A stretch of 64,000 nucleotides of DNA. It comes from Aphrocallistes beatrix. Lineage: Eukaryota > Porifera > Hexactinellida > Sceptrulophora > Aphrocallistidae. This document shows, one piece after another, positions 32,005-43,506 of this stretch. Numbering within the stretch: position 1 is the stretch's first letter; every line of letters starts with the position of its first letter. The stretch lies in the NCBI GenBank assembly GCA_963281255.1, contig OY725497.1:2604001-2668000 (forward strand). The letters are read 5' to 3'. The translations under genes and the position numbers were made by a program. The notes below the pieces were generated by a model. It worked only from the letters and a program-made list of their open reading frames with translations, was not told the origin of the DNA and ran no database searches.

Positions 32005-33372
32005 CATAGCCTACTCTAATAATGCCTCACAGTAAAATAACCAAGGATGCGGTAATAGCCGAATGGATTAATACACGATTAGCCTAAAGTCGTCAACCAT
32101 GTAGGATAGGCATTAAGAATGTATTACCAGTACATATAAACATGGCATCAAATAACATATATCCGTTGTCAAAATTTCGATTCGTCATCATATCATTGCG
32201 CAACAGGTCATTTTAAGCACGATTTTGGCAATTTTCTAAGCTGTTTTAACCCTATTTCTAAATGATATTAAGGTGTGATTTTTGTGTAGAACCAAGATTA
32301 GTACGAGTAGATTTGAAAAATTTGTAATTTTTCAATGGAATGTTGCTGCATTCCTGCGTTGCTATGGTAAAGCATTTTGGTCAGTTTGGGCCATATCCTG
32401 CAAACTGTAAGAACTAGGTCTTCAAATTTGATTTTATTTGATAGGCAATTGGCTACTTCCTATTAGTTAATAATACAATTTAAACTTCTAAATTCACAGA
32501 CTATAGAGTTATGAGACAATTTAGTGTTTTGGTCACATTCTTAAAACAACCCATAACTCAAAACTCGTTGAATTTAGAAGTTCAAGTTGTATTATCACCC
32601 ATATCGGTTGCTAAAATTTTGATTAGTCGTCATATGAATTCATATTTACCAACCCTCCAGGGATCCCTGGATTATCCTGGGAAATGACTTATGATCCAGG
32701 GATCCAGGGATTTTGAGCTTTTAACTAGCCTATAATAATTTCCATTAAAGCAATATTCAGATCTTATTCGATAGCCAACAGCTTACTTCCTATCAAGCAA
32801 AAATATAATTTCCTCGTTTCATCATATTGGTCACATTTGGTAATTTGACTAATAACTATTGAAATCAGACTTGGAAAGTATATTATAGGAAGAGTCTTGG
32901 CCATCAAAATAAGATCAGAATTTGAGTGCCTAGTCATAAAGGCCAAGTTTTGGAAATAGAAAAAAAACCTGTGGGTTGGGCAAGAGCTAGCGAAGCGAGC
33001 GACGGTAAGGGGGTCTGGGGAAATTTTTTAAACCTTAGATGCTCAAATATCGATATACAGCTATTGTTGTTACCTAGGGAAAAGAAAATCTCGGACTATA
33101 GTGGAAGAAAAATGTAATAGGGATATATATTTAGACTCAATTAACATAATTTGGGTTAATTCGTCATAAAAATAACCTATTGCGCAAGTATACTATGATG
33201 ATCAAAATTTTAGCAACAGATTTGGGTACTTTGGCACCATATTTATATATGCAGGTAATACATCCCTAAGCTCTATTCTGCGTGGTTAATGATTTTAGGC
33301 AGATCATGTATTAGTTCAACCATCTTCGACCGAGATTTAGATGGCAGGCCTAATATACAGAGGGCAGTGGTA
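32005..33372. mobile_element. P-type foldback MITE, degraded, with insertions
   Basis: Starts CATAGCCTACTCTAATAATG. Both arms carry family blocks (TTACCAGTACATATAAACAT, CATTCCTGCGTTGCTATGG). The right end near GGCCTAATATACAGAGGGCA is decayed, and no TSD was found there. Repeat D (33020..33165) and a GGGATCCCTGGATTATCC-rich segment (~32650..32730) interrupt it. Confidence 0.6.
33020..33165. repeat. Dispersed repeat D, copy 2
   Basis: Inverted relative to 29195..29340. Contains CGATATACAGCTATTGTTGT and CTCGGACTATAGTGGAAGA. Confidence 0.7.
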
Positions 33373-33879
33373 AATGAACGAGGGAAGCTAGTTAAGTAAC
33401 ATACTAAATCATTTCGGTAGAACACCCCTAAAAATACTACTTTAACTGCCATATCCGGACACATTTTGAAGATGTTAAAATGCATGTAACCTCGATTAAA
33501 CAGTGACCCTACTAAGTTGAGTCGACTGTATTTGGAAATATTTTTTCTCCAGCAATGCAGGAATGTTTCAAGAATGTAACAAAATTCCATTTCAAATTTT
33601 CTCCTGACCCTATCGAGTGACCACTTGTTAGTTTCCGCTCAGCTAATTGAGTATACTATCTGAATATGCTATATGTGATTAGGTTGTAATTTTCCACTTT
33701 AAACTACTTAGCTATACCCCTTCCTTGTCATGGAAGAAGAATTGACCGATGCCCGATATGCGAAGATGTAGGCAATGGCCAGCCAAATGTATTGCCTCGC
33801 CATAAAGGAGCGGATAGCCTCATTGAGGCAAGCGATTATCAGATTCATTTTGACCTGGTCAAATTGGCCATGTAAAGTG

Positions 33880-34283
33880 TCGCCGAGACTTTTTACGCAA
33901 CACTGGTAGAAGAGGTAGTACCCACGACGTTTGCTTGCAAAATTATCATCAACTAGATTTATAGCAAGTCGCTCTACAGAACCTCAATTCCGTATGAGCG
34001 AGCATTGTTTTCTTTTGTAACGAAGCTTATAAGTACGACGGAAGAAAGAAAGGTTTTGAAGTGATTCCAGTCCGAACCATGAATTTTCAAGATTCAATAG
34101 CCGAACTTCGCAAGGGAAGGAACGATGAGCGGCTACCGACAGTCCTGGGGATACTATATGCTGCTGACGCCGTAAATCATCAGCAATGTAGCGTTAATTT
34201 CCGGACTGGAAAAGAGGCCCCACAACAATACTGTGGCAATTCTACCGATGAGAAATCGGTAAAACGACAACGGGAAGTCTGAC
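33880..34283 (+). pseudogene. Relic of a transposon-associated ORF (ADAVxHQQCSVNFRTGK type)
   Basis: The last frame (34061..34283) reads VRTMNFQDSIAEL and then AADAVNHQQCSVNFRTGKEAPQ. From memory this pattern (Ala-Asp-Ala-Val, His, Cys, Asn-Phe-Arg) recurs in repetitive uncharacterised proteins of invertebrate genomes. Upstream pieces sit in shifted frames. Function and element class are unknown, so this is a low-confidence family recognition. Confidence 0.4.
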
Positions 34284-34373
34284 GTCAAGCGCCTACTCCA
34301 GAATGACGGCATTTCTTACATTTAGAATGACGAAGAGCAGATAACTTTAATGACTTGTGTAGGATTATAAAGG

Positions 34374-35204
34374 GTGGGAAACTTTCCGGGAATTTATAAG
34401 ACTTGGAAATTTTCGGGAATTTTCGTTTTTCTTTAATAATGAGAAATATTAAATGATTTTATTGTGCCGACTATAATATCGTATAGCGGCCCAGTTCTGA
34501 AATTCATTATTTTGTGTTTGTTTGTATTTGTCAATAGACGTTTCCTGGCTACACCATTATACATTAAATTTGGCAAGTAGATATGAAAAGTCCATCTAAT
34601 TTGCAACTCGGTATACGATTTTCCAACCAGCCACAATTTTTGTATTCAATATTTTGAATTGTAATGTCATTCACAAGAATCACAAGGTTCAGAACAATTA
34701 TAGCCAATATACTTTTCATTTCAACGTGGTTAAAACTGGGTTAAAATTTGTCAGAAATTTATTGACTAGAGCTGTAGCCAATATATTATTATAAGCTATA
34801 AGCTTCTGCTTATCTCATATCAGTTTTAACTTAACTAGTCAGAAACGAATTGATAGACTATTTGATAGGTTTCCCGATTGTTATACGTATATAGAAGGAT
34901 CGGATAACTTATACTTACAACTAGTATTCGATTTTGTATCACATTTTTATTGATCCATTTTGAATCAGTTCGCCACTGGTTGTAATTTACATTATTTTTA
35001 CATTTTTTCTTTATTCTTTGAGTATTTAGTATTTAGAGGCAAATAAAGAAAGATTTAATTGAATTCAATTTATTTTCCTCGGAGAAATGCCTCGGAAACA
35101 ATCAGATAAATTTAAACACTATGCAGAAATTTCCAGGTCTTAGCAATTCCCGGGAATATTCCTGGAATTCCACATTTGAAAATTCCCGGGAATTGGAAAT
35201 TTTT
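34374..35204. mobile_element. Possible degenerate hAT element with TTCCGGGAATT ends
   Basis: Left words GGAAACTTTCCGGGAATTTA and CTTGGAAATTTTCGGG are matched in inverse at the right (TTCCCGGGAATATTCCTGG, AAATTCCCGGGAATTGG). No exact TSD. The ~700-bp centre has no gene. Confidence 0.4.
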
Positions 35205-35639
35205 TTTTGCATTATTTTAATTCGGAAGCGGGAGTGCGGTCCTAATTTCGACAGCTCAATGCTCTAAAAACTAAAGCGAATTATTACTACCTACATTTGT
35301 ACAAAAGCCCATACACGATGCAGCAAAGTTGCATGAAATTATAGTCATATTTTGAGCTATAATCCCTATTAATTAAAATAATATTTTGAGGTTAATACAA
35401 GTATCATAAAGATATATTTGCTCCTGATACACATCTATCAGAGTATCTATTTCGGCACTCCAATGGAAAGGTATTGCCATGGCTATGTTTATAGAAGTTC
35501 ATGATGGAGAAAATATTATGAATATAATTTTATCTCAATCGGCAATTTATATTTCCTCCGTTTCCTCACCTAGAATCTACTGGTTAAAATAATCATATTT
35601 TGTGCTTAATTTACTGATCACGTAATTCATTTGCTAAAT

Positions 35640-35933
35640 CATAGCCCTCTGGATATAAGGCCTGCCAAAAAAATCTAAAAAAAGACCAGGGATGCGGTCG
35701 ACGATTGTTGAACTAATACATGAGATGCCTAAAATCATTAACCACGCAGAATAGAGCTTAGGAATATATTACCAGCATATATAAATATAGTCCCAAACTA
35801 CCCAAACTGTTGCTAAATTTTTGATTATCATATATTTCCGCAATAGGTTATATTTATGACGAATTTAATGATTTCCAGAGCAGATTTATAAAGGGCACTT
35901 CGGGTGTTTTAACTGTGAATGGGTTAATTAAAG
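35640..35933. mobile_element. P-type foldback MITE, left arm only
   Basis: Starts CATAGCCCTCTGGATATAAG and includes GGGATGCGGTCGACGATTGT. It is cut by the next foldback at 35935. Confidence 0.6.
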
Positions 35934-35934
35934 A

Positions 35935-37317
35935 TTAGGACCCACTTTGAAAAGTGCGCATTTCTACTCTGGCGCCTTTTTAATTTTCACGCCTTTTAAC
36001 TAAACCATAATAAAATCTATAACTTGTAGTCACCAATAAATTACGCCATTCAAACCGTAATCTAGTATTTCATACATGATAATAATATGTTCAAATATTT
36101 ATTTTCAATATTCTCTGAGTTATCTAGGATTTTGTCACATTTCATTGTTTCTCTATAGATCGTGACAAAATCCAAGATAACTGAGAATATTGAAAATAAA
36201 TATGTAAACAATTATTACCATATAGAAGTACTAGATTATAGATTGAATGGCATAATTTATTCTGCTATAACAGCCACTAAATATTGTGTGTCTATACAGC
36301 ACTTCGTCCCTTGACATTAACTTTAATGATAAGTGACCTGTGTATAACGGCCACCTATGTAAAACGATCATTTTTTCGCAGTACCTTGGGTGACCGTCAT
36401 TTCAACCCTCGTATTTGATTGGTTGCAATAGTAAGTATTTTATGTTGAATAGGAAATCACATAGTAGAAGGCTAGAAGAGATAAATTAAAATGTCACTTT
36501 TTTTAGTTTTGCTGTATTCACCTTCCTACAGTATAGATACTGAAATTGTGATATTTTTAATTTAATCGTATAGTTTTTTGTCTGTATACTTGACAAACAT
36601 TATCTATACTAACAGTTTATCCTTCACCAGGTGGAGTTTAGCTGAGTATTTGATTCTAAGTTTTGAATATCTCTCTTCTGTTATTTTTTCATCTAATGGC
36701 CAAGCGTTTTTGCTGATACTTCTTCTTCTTCTTCTTCTTCTCCTTCAACACGTAGTAGGTCAAGTTAAATACAGAGTCAACATGCTTTTTCTGTGAAGAA
36801 CCCGCAGGGCGAACAGATTTTCATTATGTGCTATGTTGCCAAACTAGTCTTAAATGTTTCTTCTATGCCGCACCCATCATCAAGCCTTTTAAGATGAATA
36901 TTCATAAGCATGCATCCTTGATTCTGAAATTCATCCAGTTTCGTTGCTAGAGGACTGAGTCCACTTCTAACATTTGGTTTAGTATAGAGTAACTGATATT
37001 ATAGCAGCTTCTACTATATATGACTTCCTATTCAACGGTAACATACTCGTTATATATAACAAACCAAATACGAGTTTTAACCAGTATTACCATATATGGA
37101 ATGGTGTGAAAGCCGCAAAACTCAAAACCAGTGAAATATAAATTAATTGGATAGTCTTTCGACTCAGCATACATGATTTCCTATTCGTAGATACCATGTC
37201 TAACTAGAGCCAAATTCGAGTTTCAACTATAGTATTACCATATATAGGTGTGAAAGTTAAAATAGCAGCACAAGCCAAAATAAGCACTTTTCAAAGTGGG
37301 TTCTGATATTTAATTAA
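35935..37317. mobile_element. Foldback element, 1.38 kb
   Basis: Inverted ends share ACCCACTTTGAAAAGTGC preceded by TAATTAAA-type sequence. Nested inner inverted repeats flank ~36120 (TTGAAAATAAATAT and inverse). The centre contains a CTT microsatellite (~36718..36745). No transposase. A TTAA-type target is possible but not proven. Confidence 0.6.
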
Positions 37318-37628
37318 ATGGACCTTATGTTGTATACAATCATTGTACCAAATTTCATACCTGTCAGTCTATTTATTGGTTTATCTGCTGAACTAAATGT
37401 AGTATAAGAATCTCAAGGATCTAAGCAACAGCGCCTTAATTAATAGACAGACATTCGTAAATATTAGCTCAACAGAAAAATGTAAAAGCGGGACGTCCGG
37501 CCAAAGAAGGATGGTTGGCATGCATGGAATTGTAGTTTGAATAGGGTTGGAAAAAATAGCCCTAGACACACAATTTGTCCTAGAGCCCTTGGTAGCCCTG
37601 GGCTTCAACCTTTTTAATTTGTACATAC

Positions 37629-38099
37629 CTTGTGCAATAAATTGAGGGAAGGGTACTCTAAGATTACTAGCATGGCACAAGCATTGACTTCATCGCCTTT
37701 AATAAATGAAATATCAACACCACCAACGAACTTGAGCCTTTTAAACTTGTTTGTCCCTTCTTTCCAAGAAAGAACTTCAGGAGAATCATCAGTACTTAAT
37801 TTCTCTTTCAACTCTAACTGTTCCTTAGCCCAGAGTATCTTGTACTTGTCCAACTCAGGATGACTATTGCGGTGAACAGCCCAGGTAGTAGCAACTGTAT
37901 TTTCCTCTGGATTTGATGAGGTATTGCCTTTAATTGCGAGAGATTCTATCTCAGTAGCCAGCTCACCTACAGATTCATCCCCTTGTAATTCTGAGTCATC
38001 TGATAGGTCCACAGTATCAGACTCATGACCTGAATCACTCTGGTAATCATCTCCAACACCATCATCGTCCGAATCTATATGCGGGTATCTAGCTGCCAT
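37629..38099 (-). CDS. ENDOV: Endonuclease V, first coding exon (partial)
   Basis: 157 codons from ATG to a splice donor (CAAG|GTATGT). Residues 1-80 form an acidic, low-complexity extension (many Asp, Glu, Ser) not found in human ENDOV. Residues ~84-157 match the family N-terminus: KYKILWAKEQLELKEKL helix, then FVGGVDISFIKGDEVNACAM with D129 as the first catalytic metal-binding Asp, then LVILEYPSLNLLHK. Endonuclease V cleaves 3' of inosine in RNA (animals) or deaminated DNA (bacteria). The ATG is immediately preceded by CTTTTTTTCTCAG, a strong 3' splice acceptor, so an upstream non-coding exon or trans-spliced leader is implied. Exon 2 and later exons were not found to the left within this window. 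They may lie in a distant region or the locus may be broken by repeats. Confidence 0.8.
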
Positions 38100-38160
38100 C
38101 TGAGAAAAAAAGTGTTAACGAAGATTAAAATATCAAAAAGATCCCCCAGTTTGCCTCCAC
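38100..38160 (-). other. Candidate 61-bp 5'UTR intron of ENDOV
   Basis: Runs from GTGGAGGC (after GATAAAG) to TTTTTTTCTCAG on the minus strand. GT-AG ends, a polypyrimidine tract and a TTAAC branch-like word support it. The upstream exon would end ATGGCGACTGCGTGATAAAG, which contains an in-frame ATG-stop mini-ORF. Confidence 0.4.
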
Positions 38161-38607
38161 CTTTATCACGCAGTCGCCATTAAATGGATATGAATAATAA
38201 TATTAATCTTTCTCAGAAAGAATTATTGTGTAATATAATTATGCTACATAATAATACATATAAGTTTAAACTCGTTCTTATTGGTTGAGAACTTGTATCA
38301 ATTTTTATTAGGCATTATTCCGCTCTCCACCCAAAATCACTACCAAATGAAAAACAACATTAATACCTATCTATGTAGTAGCAAAAGAGGAAACTAAATT
38401 AAAATGAAACAAGTCTTTTATTCTCATTAAAAATGCAGAGGATTTCTTAAAAGTTAACGTCAGTTAAGGCAAGTCTGTACCTTTTGACTGCAGTGGTCTT
38501 TTAGTAGCTCACTTCGTGTTTCCAATTTTTAACTCCCCTCGAGGTTTATGCACCCCTGGCTGTAGGTGGATTTCCCCGCCCTGAAATAGCTTGCAAAACA
38601 TTCCCTG

Positions 38608-38931
38608 ATATCGCACGATAAATGACCAAATTTGTCAATTTTTAAATTTTGATGCGTAATGATGACGTCATAACAGTAATGAGTAATCATTTTTGGATGA
38701 TAGTTGTATCATATGTGAGATATATTAATATACACATTCTATTAAAATTTCAGCCTTCTTTCACTTAAAATGGCTGTTATGGTTGAAAAACTGAAATTTC
38801 TAATTATAAAAATGGTGACAATGACGTCATAATTCCATGATGAGTCGACATTTTCGTCTGAGGTCAGAACTTACTGGAGCCATAGCCAAAAGACCCCCAC
38901 ATGCCAAAAATCAGCCTTCTGTGCCTGGCAG
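38608..38931 (+). repeat. Family A repeat, 5'-truncated
   Basis: Starts at GATATCGCACGATAAATGACC (hairpin end missing) and ends CTGTGCCTGGCAGT. Retains both CRE words. Confidence 0.8.
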
Positions 38932-38943
38932 TGTATATATATA

Positions 38944-38997
38944 CAGTAGAACTCGGTTAGTACGTACTCGGGATAAGACGTACTTCGGCTTAGTACT
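38944..38997. mobile_element. pogo-like MITE fragment
   Basis: CAGTAGAACTCGGTTAGTAC and the following GTACTCGGGATAAGACGTAC match the family at 17556; the rest is lost. Confidence 0.6.
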
Positions 38998-39015
38998 GTT
39001 GCGTGATATATATAT

Positions 39016-39048
<33 letters not shown>

Positions 39049-39052
<4 letters not shown>

Positions 39053-39871
39053 CAGTATCAATTTTACGAACACCGAATTTACGAATTATTCCCAAGTACG
39101 TATTTGTATCCTGTAAAACAATTTTGGTTGTCTTTTATATCAATATTGCATACGTAGTGTGTATACAAATTACGTACTATTTTACGAACTCAAACTATCG
39201 ATTTACGAACTGAAATTATCGATTTTACGGACTCAAACTATCGATTTTACGAACTCAAACTACGTATTGATTTTACTAATTCATATCAATAGATACATGA
39301 TTCTAATGAAGTCATGGTTGGCTTAGAAGTATATAACGCATTGCGTAATCTGAAACTTGAAGTTTGTAGTTCCAAACAAGCCTAATTAGGAATATAAAAT
39401 GGTTGACAACTTTTCTAGGGCTAGTTCAGCATCAAGTTTATTGAGCGAAATAATGTTTGTTTAATGAATACTACTACTCGTATATGTATAACTCTATACA
39501 GGGCAACTCCGCTTAATCGGGACACCGGTTAATCGGGACAACCGCTTAATTGGGACAAATCTCCAGGAATTAAATGGTTCTCATACATAGAAGCTAATAC
39601 TAAATTTCATCGGTTAATTGGGAACTCCGCTTAATCGGGACAAAATATCCGGGAGCAAAGTGTCCCGATTAAGCGGAGTCACCTGTATTATATTTCGGAT
39701 CAGAGAATTGGACGGTGTTATAAAATAAAAAAATATTTGTTTGTATTTATTTCCAACCACAAGTCTTGAACAAAAAATAAATTAAGTTATAAAGGATGAT
39801 CGATTTTACGAATTATTCGATTTTACGAACAGTTTGGGTCCCAACTAGTTCATAAAATCGATACTGCAGTG
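39049..39871. mobile_element. Foldback MITE with CGATTTTACGAACT repeats
   Basis: Ends TTGCAGTATCAATTTTACGA and its inverse (ATAAAATCGATACTGCAGTG). Subterminal tandem CGATTTTACGAACTCAAACT units. Interrupted by the MITE at 39499..39684. Confidence 0.7.
39499..39684. mobile_element. pogo-like MITE (186 bp)
   Basis: CAGGGCAACTCCGCTTAATC and inverse GCGGAGTCACCTG between TA dinucleotides. GCTTAATCGGGACA words are repeated. Nested in the foldback. Confidence 0.8.
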
Positions 39872-40269
39872 CATAGGCGTCGGAAATGGGCCCGAAGACT
39901 CCGGGGCCGCTACATTCACGGAATAAATAGATATCACACTTACAATTCACTAACATAAATACTTGTAAAACTCTATAGAAATCGACTTTCCTTTCTGATT
40001 TCTCCGGTCGTCTGTCATGATGCTAGTTGCTATGTTTTAATGGATACAGTAATTAAACTGCATGGTTCTAGGACTTTGGGAATGCATCAGGTAAGCTTGT
40101 ACCCAGCCAGATAGGCCCTCTAGGCCTATCCGGCCCATAACCGACGATGCTGGGTAGAACCGGGCATAGTCCGGGTAGAGCCGGGCATGGGCCGGGTAAA
40201 GCCAGGCACCCCCTTAGGGCCGCCCGGCCCATGCCGGGTAGCCGGGTGGGTCCGACCCCGACGCCTATG
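39872..40269. mobile_element. hAT MITE, CATAGGCG family, TSD CTGCAGTG
   Basis: TIRs CATAGGCGTCGG and CCGACGCCTATG-like end. CTGCAGTG is duplicated at 39864..39871 and 40270..40277. The interior has repeated CCGGGTAGAGCCGGGC words. Confidence 0.9.
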
Positions 40270-40283
40270 CTGCAGTGTATATA

Positions 40284-40760
40284 CACTGCCTGAACAAAAG
40301 TATTCGTACACCCCATAATTCCCCATACAAATACGTAGTTATAATACTGATTTATTTAGCGAGTCAAGGTATTTAGTTGGTAAGAGATACACTTAATTTA
40401 ACTTCAAATTCGAATTCTCCATATTCGAATTACCCACTTTATAAATTTTCAACTTAATTGCTCTTCTTCAAGATTAAGTATTTTCAGCATTTGCTTTCCG
40501 ATGCCACATGTCACGAGTGATCACCATTGTATATGATGGCATTGGAGGTATGAGGTGGCACAGTTTGAAATTTTTAACCTTGTTGGAGTATAAACAAGTT
40601 GAAAGATTAAAAAGTGAGCAATTCGAATATGGGAAATTCGAATTTAAAGTTAAATTAAGCGTATCTCTTACCAACTAAATACCTTAACTTGCTAAAAAAT
40701 CAGTATTAACTATTTGTATGAGGAATTATGGGATGTACGAATACTTTTGTTCAGGCAGTG
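40284..40760. mobile_element. Tc1/mariner-type MITE (477 bp)
   Basis: TIR CACTGCCTGAACAAAAGTAT with its inverse, TA on both sides. The TIR is longer and better conserved than in the copies at 2891 and 18124, suggesting the youngest of the three. Confidence 0.8.
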
Positions 40761-41246
40761 TACTATATATCTACGAGTGATTTATCTTAGCAGCGGATTC
40801 GAAGTCCCACTTAATCGCTTATAACTCGAAAAGTATTCGTCCTAGATCAAAAATAATTACACCAGTGGAAAGAAGAGAGTTGGTGTATTTCATTTTAAAG
40901 TTTAAATTTTTAAATTTTTACAAAATGAGTTAGCAGTGACACATCAAATTTAGGTCTCAGTTTTTGGTTAATATCTCATGAAATATTCATGTTACAAACT
41001 TTTCCTATAAACTACGTTTATTTCAGCCTTGCTGTATTTTGTGTTTCAAATTTCAAATTAAAATATTAATTTTTGAACGAATTATTAATATTTGAATTTA
41101 CATTATAATATTGTGATATGACCGGGATAAATCTATCAATAATTTCTTCTTTTAATCACACCAGATCATATTTTAATTGTTGAATTCGTGTCCAGCACAA
41201 AATTTCCAGCAATTGGATATATATATTGACCATATTTGGAAAAAAT

Positions 41247-41576
41247 TTTTGGTTGTCCGTTCCTAGCAACGGCCAGGAATGTTGAAAAATTCCGATCTCC
41301 AAATTATGAATTACGAATATGCTAATTAGAACGCTCCGATATATAATATGTGGAATATATGAAGGTTTTGCCACATTCAACTATACCTGCCACTATGGCA
41401 TACCACAAAACTTTCATATATTCCACATATGATATATCAGAGCGTTCTAATTAGCATATTCGTACTCGCTGAACCTAGCCAAGAAGAACAAGGGGTCACT
41501 CGATATAGTTCCACCAAAATTTGGAGATCGGAATTTTTCAACATTCCTGGCCTTTGCTAGGAACGGACAACCAAAA
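41247..41576. repeat. 330-bp palindromic element
   Basis: TTTTGGTTGTCCGTTCCTAG at the left, inverse at the right. Inner arms match too (CTCCAAATT / AATTTGGAG; ATATGTGGAATATATGAA and inverse). Flanked by TA-rich tracts. Confidence 0.75.
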
Positions 41577-41590
41577 AGAATATATATATA

Positions 41591-42136
41591 GCGAATAAAT
41601 TGAAGAAACTGCCAGGCGCAGGAAGCTGATTTGGGTATGTGGGGGTCTTTTGGCTATGGCTCCACTAAGTTCTGAGCTCAGACCAAAATGTCGACTCATC
41701 ATGGAATTATGACGTCATTGTCACCTTTTTTATAATTAGAAATTTCAGTTTTTCGACTATAACTCAGCCATTTTAAGTGATATATATAAGGATGAAATTT
41801 TAATAGAATGTGTATATTAATATACCTCACATATGATGCAACTATCATTAAAAAATGATGAGTCATCATCATTTTTTGATGATAATTGCATCATATGTGA
41901 GATATGTTAATATGCAAATTCTTTTAAAAATGTAACCTTCTATCATCTAAAGTGGCTGAGCATAGTCAAAAAATTGAAATTTCTAATTAAAAAAGATGGT
42001 AATGACGTCATAATTTACTAATGAGTTGACACTTTGGTCTGATGTTAGAAATTAGTGGAGCCATAGCCAAAAGACTCCCACATGCCAAAAAATCAGCTTT
42101 CTGTGCCTGGCAGTTTCTTCAATCAATTCGTTACAG
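41591..42136. repeat. Family A inverted dimer
   Basis: A minus fragment (41591..~41860) and a plus fragment (~41860..42136) meet at TGATGAGTCATCATC. Both outer ends are the ATTGATTGAAGA end of the family, so the hairpin ends are deleted from both. Confidence 0.8.
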
Positions 42137-42178
42137 AGATATATATCCTTACTATTAAAACTCGATTAGTGTATATAT

Positions 42179-43087
42179 GTTAGAACAAATTTGCGAAATC
42201 AACAATTATGCATAATTGTCGACAATTATGCATAATTGTTCATTTTACAACAATTATGCATAATTGTTTGTCTAATACGACAATTATGAATAATTGTTGT
42301 GAAATGAACAGTTTTACATAATTGTTTAAAATGAAAGCAACAATTATGCAAAATTGTTAATGGTACTGTCACGAAAATTTTGATCCAGGGGACCAATTTT
42401 TTTCATGGAAAATTGGTCCTATGCTGAAAGTTTTGATCCTGTATGGACAAATTTTCCATGGAATATTGGTCCGGGGAACCATTTTTTTCACAGTTAACCC
42501 GATTTCTCCAATTGAGGATGTATGTATTGTATCAAAAAATTAGATAAGCTAAACATGTAGTATATCTAATTAGATGATGGTCAATGAGAAACTCAGAATG
42601 CACATTCTGTTGATTTTCGATATTAATGGTAACATCTTCACCCAGAGGTTCTGGGTCTAAATGAATTTTAACCCTAGCATTTAGACCTGAATCTTCCTAT
42701 AAGGATTTATAAAATAATTTGAAGAGACTTGGTTGGTAGGGCAGTTTTCATTCATTTTGTGGAATGTATTCGACGAACACACACACTGTCCTAGGACTGA
42801 TAATAAACTAGAGGGATGGCATAATAAATTAAAAAGAATGGCTCGAAAGGTGCAGTAAATATCTACGAAATTGTAAAATATGCATAATTGTCGCATTAGA
42901 TGAACAATTTTGCATAATTGTTGTATTAGATGAACAATTTTGCATAATTGTCGCATTAGATGAACAATTATGCACAATTGTTCTGAAACGAACAATTATG
43001 CATAATTGTCGTATTAAATGAACAATTATGTATAATTGTTGCGAAATGAACAATTATGCATAATTGTTGATTTCGCAAATTTGTCCT

Positions 43088-43091
<4 letters not shown>
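42179..43091. mobile_element. Foldback element with ACAATTATGCATAATTGT arrays
   Basis: Ends TGTTAGAACAAATTTGCGAA and its near inverse. Each arm has about six copies of the 18-bp palindrome ACAATTATGCATAATTGT, some mutated. The centre carries GATCC-AGGGGACCAATTT words in the left half and no credible ORF. Confidence 0.8.
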
Positions 43092-43128
<37 letters not shown>

Positions 43129-43134
<6 letters not shown>

Positions 43135-43506
43135 GGTGGCTTTTAAGTTCTTTCCCAAGCTTGATTAGGTATAAAATTTCTTATACTCAAACAATCTGTT
43201 ATTATGGTCTTTAGAGATTGTAATTCAAATATTCTCAATGATTTTAAAAGATTTTTCGAGTCTAAGACCTAGAACTGTGTTTTGTATGGCGAGTTTTGTG
43301 GAGAAAATATGTGTCCTGGCGCGCAGCGAAATTCGAGAAACAGGGCCCACTGCTTTTCAAATTGTCATTCTAGAGTCTTCAAATTCTAGGACAAATTAGC
43401 TCTCACATTTTCCTTGAATACTCTAAATTTGTAGAAATATAGGCTGTTTAGATCAGTATATATTGAGAACCTTTTGGATCAGATTTTTTGGTGATGTGAA
43501 AAAAGT
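43129..43506. other. Contig-end overlap, left side of gap 2
   Basis: 378 bp identical to 43707..44084, ending at the gap edge. The sequence is the left part of the mobile element described at 43708. Confidence 0.9.

Noticed and set aside
32640-32740. GGGATCCCTGG repeats as a regulatory cluster
   Set aside because: Short dyad repeats inside a degraded MITE; no independent evidence of function.
33273-33590. 105-codon minus-strand open frame
   Set aside because: It lies across a P-type MITE arm and a pogo-like fragment; the residues are explained by repeat sequence.
40068-40326. Pro/Gly-rich frames
   Set aside because: They are translations of GGGTAGAGCCGGGC repeats inside a CATAGGCG hAT MITE.
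42829-43053. CRISPR-like array of regular 18-bp palindromes
   Set aside because: Spacers are not unique, units degrade toward the centre, the array is mirrored in the other arm, and the genome is eukaryotic.
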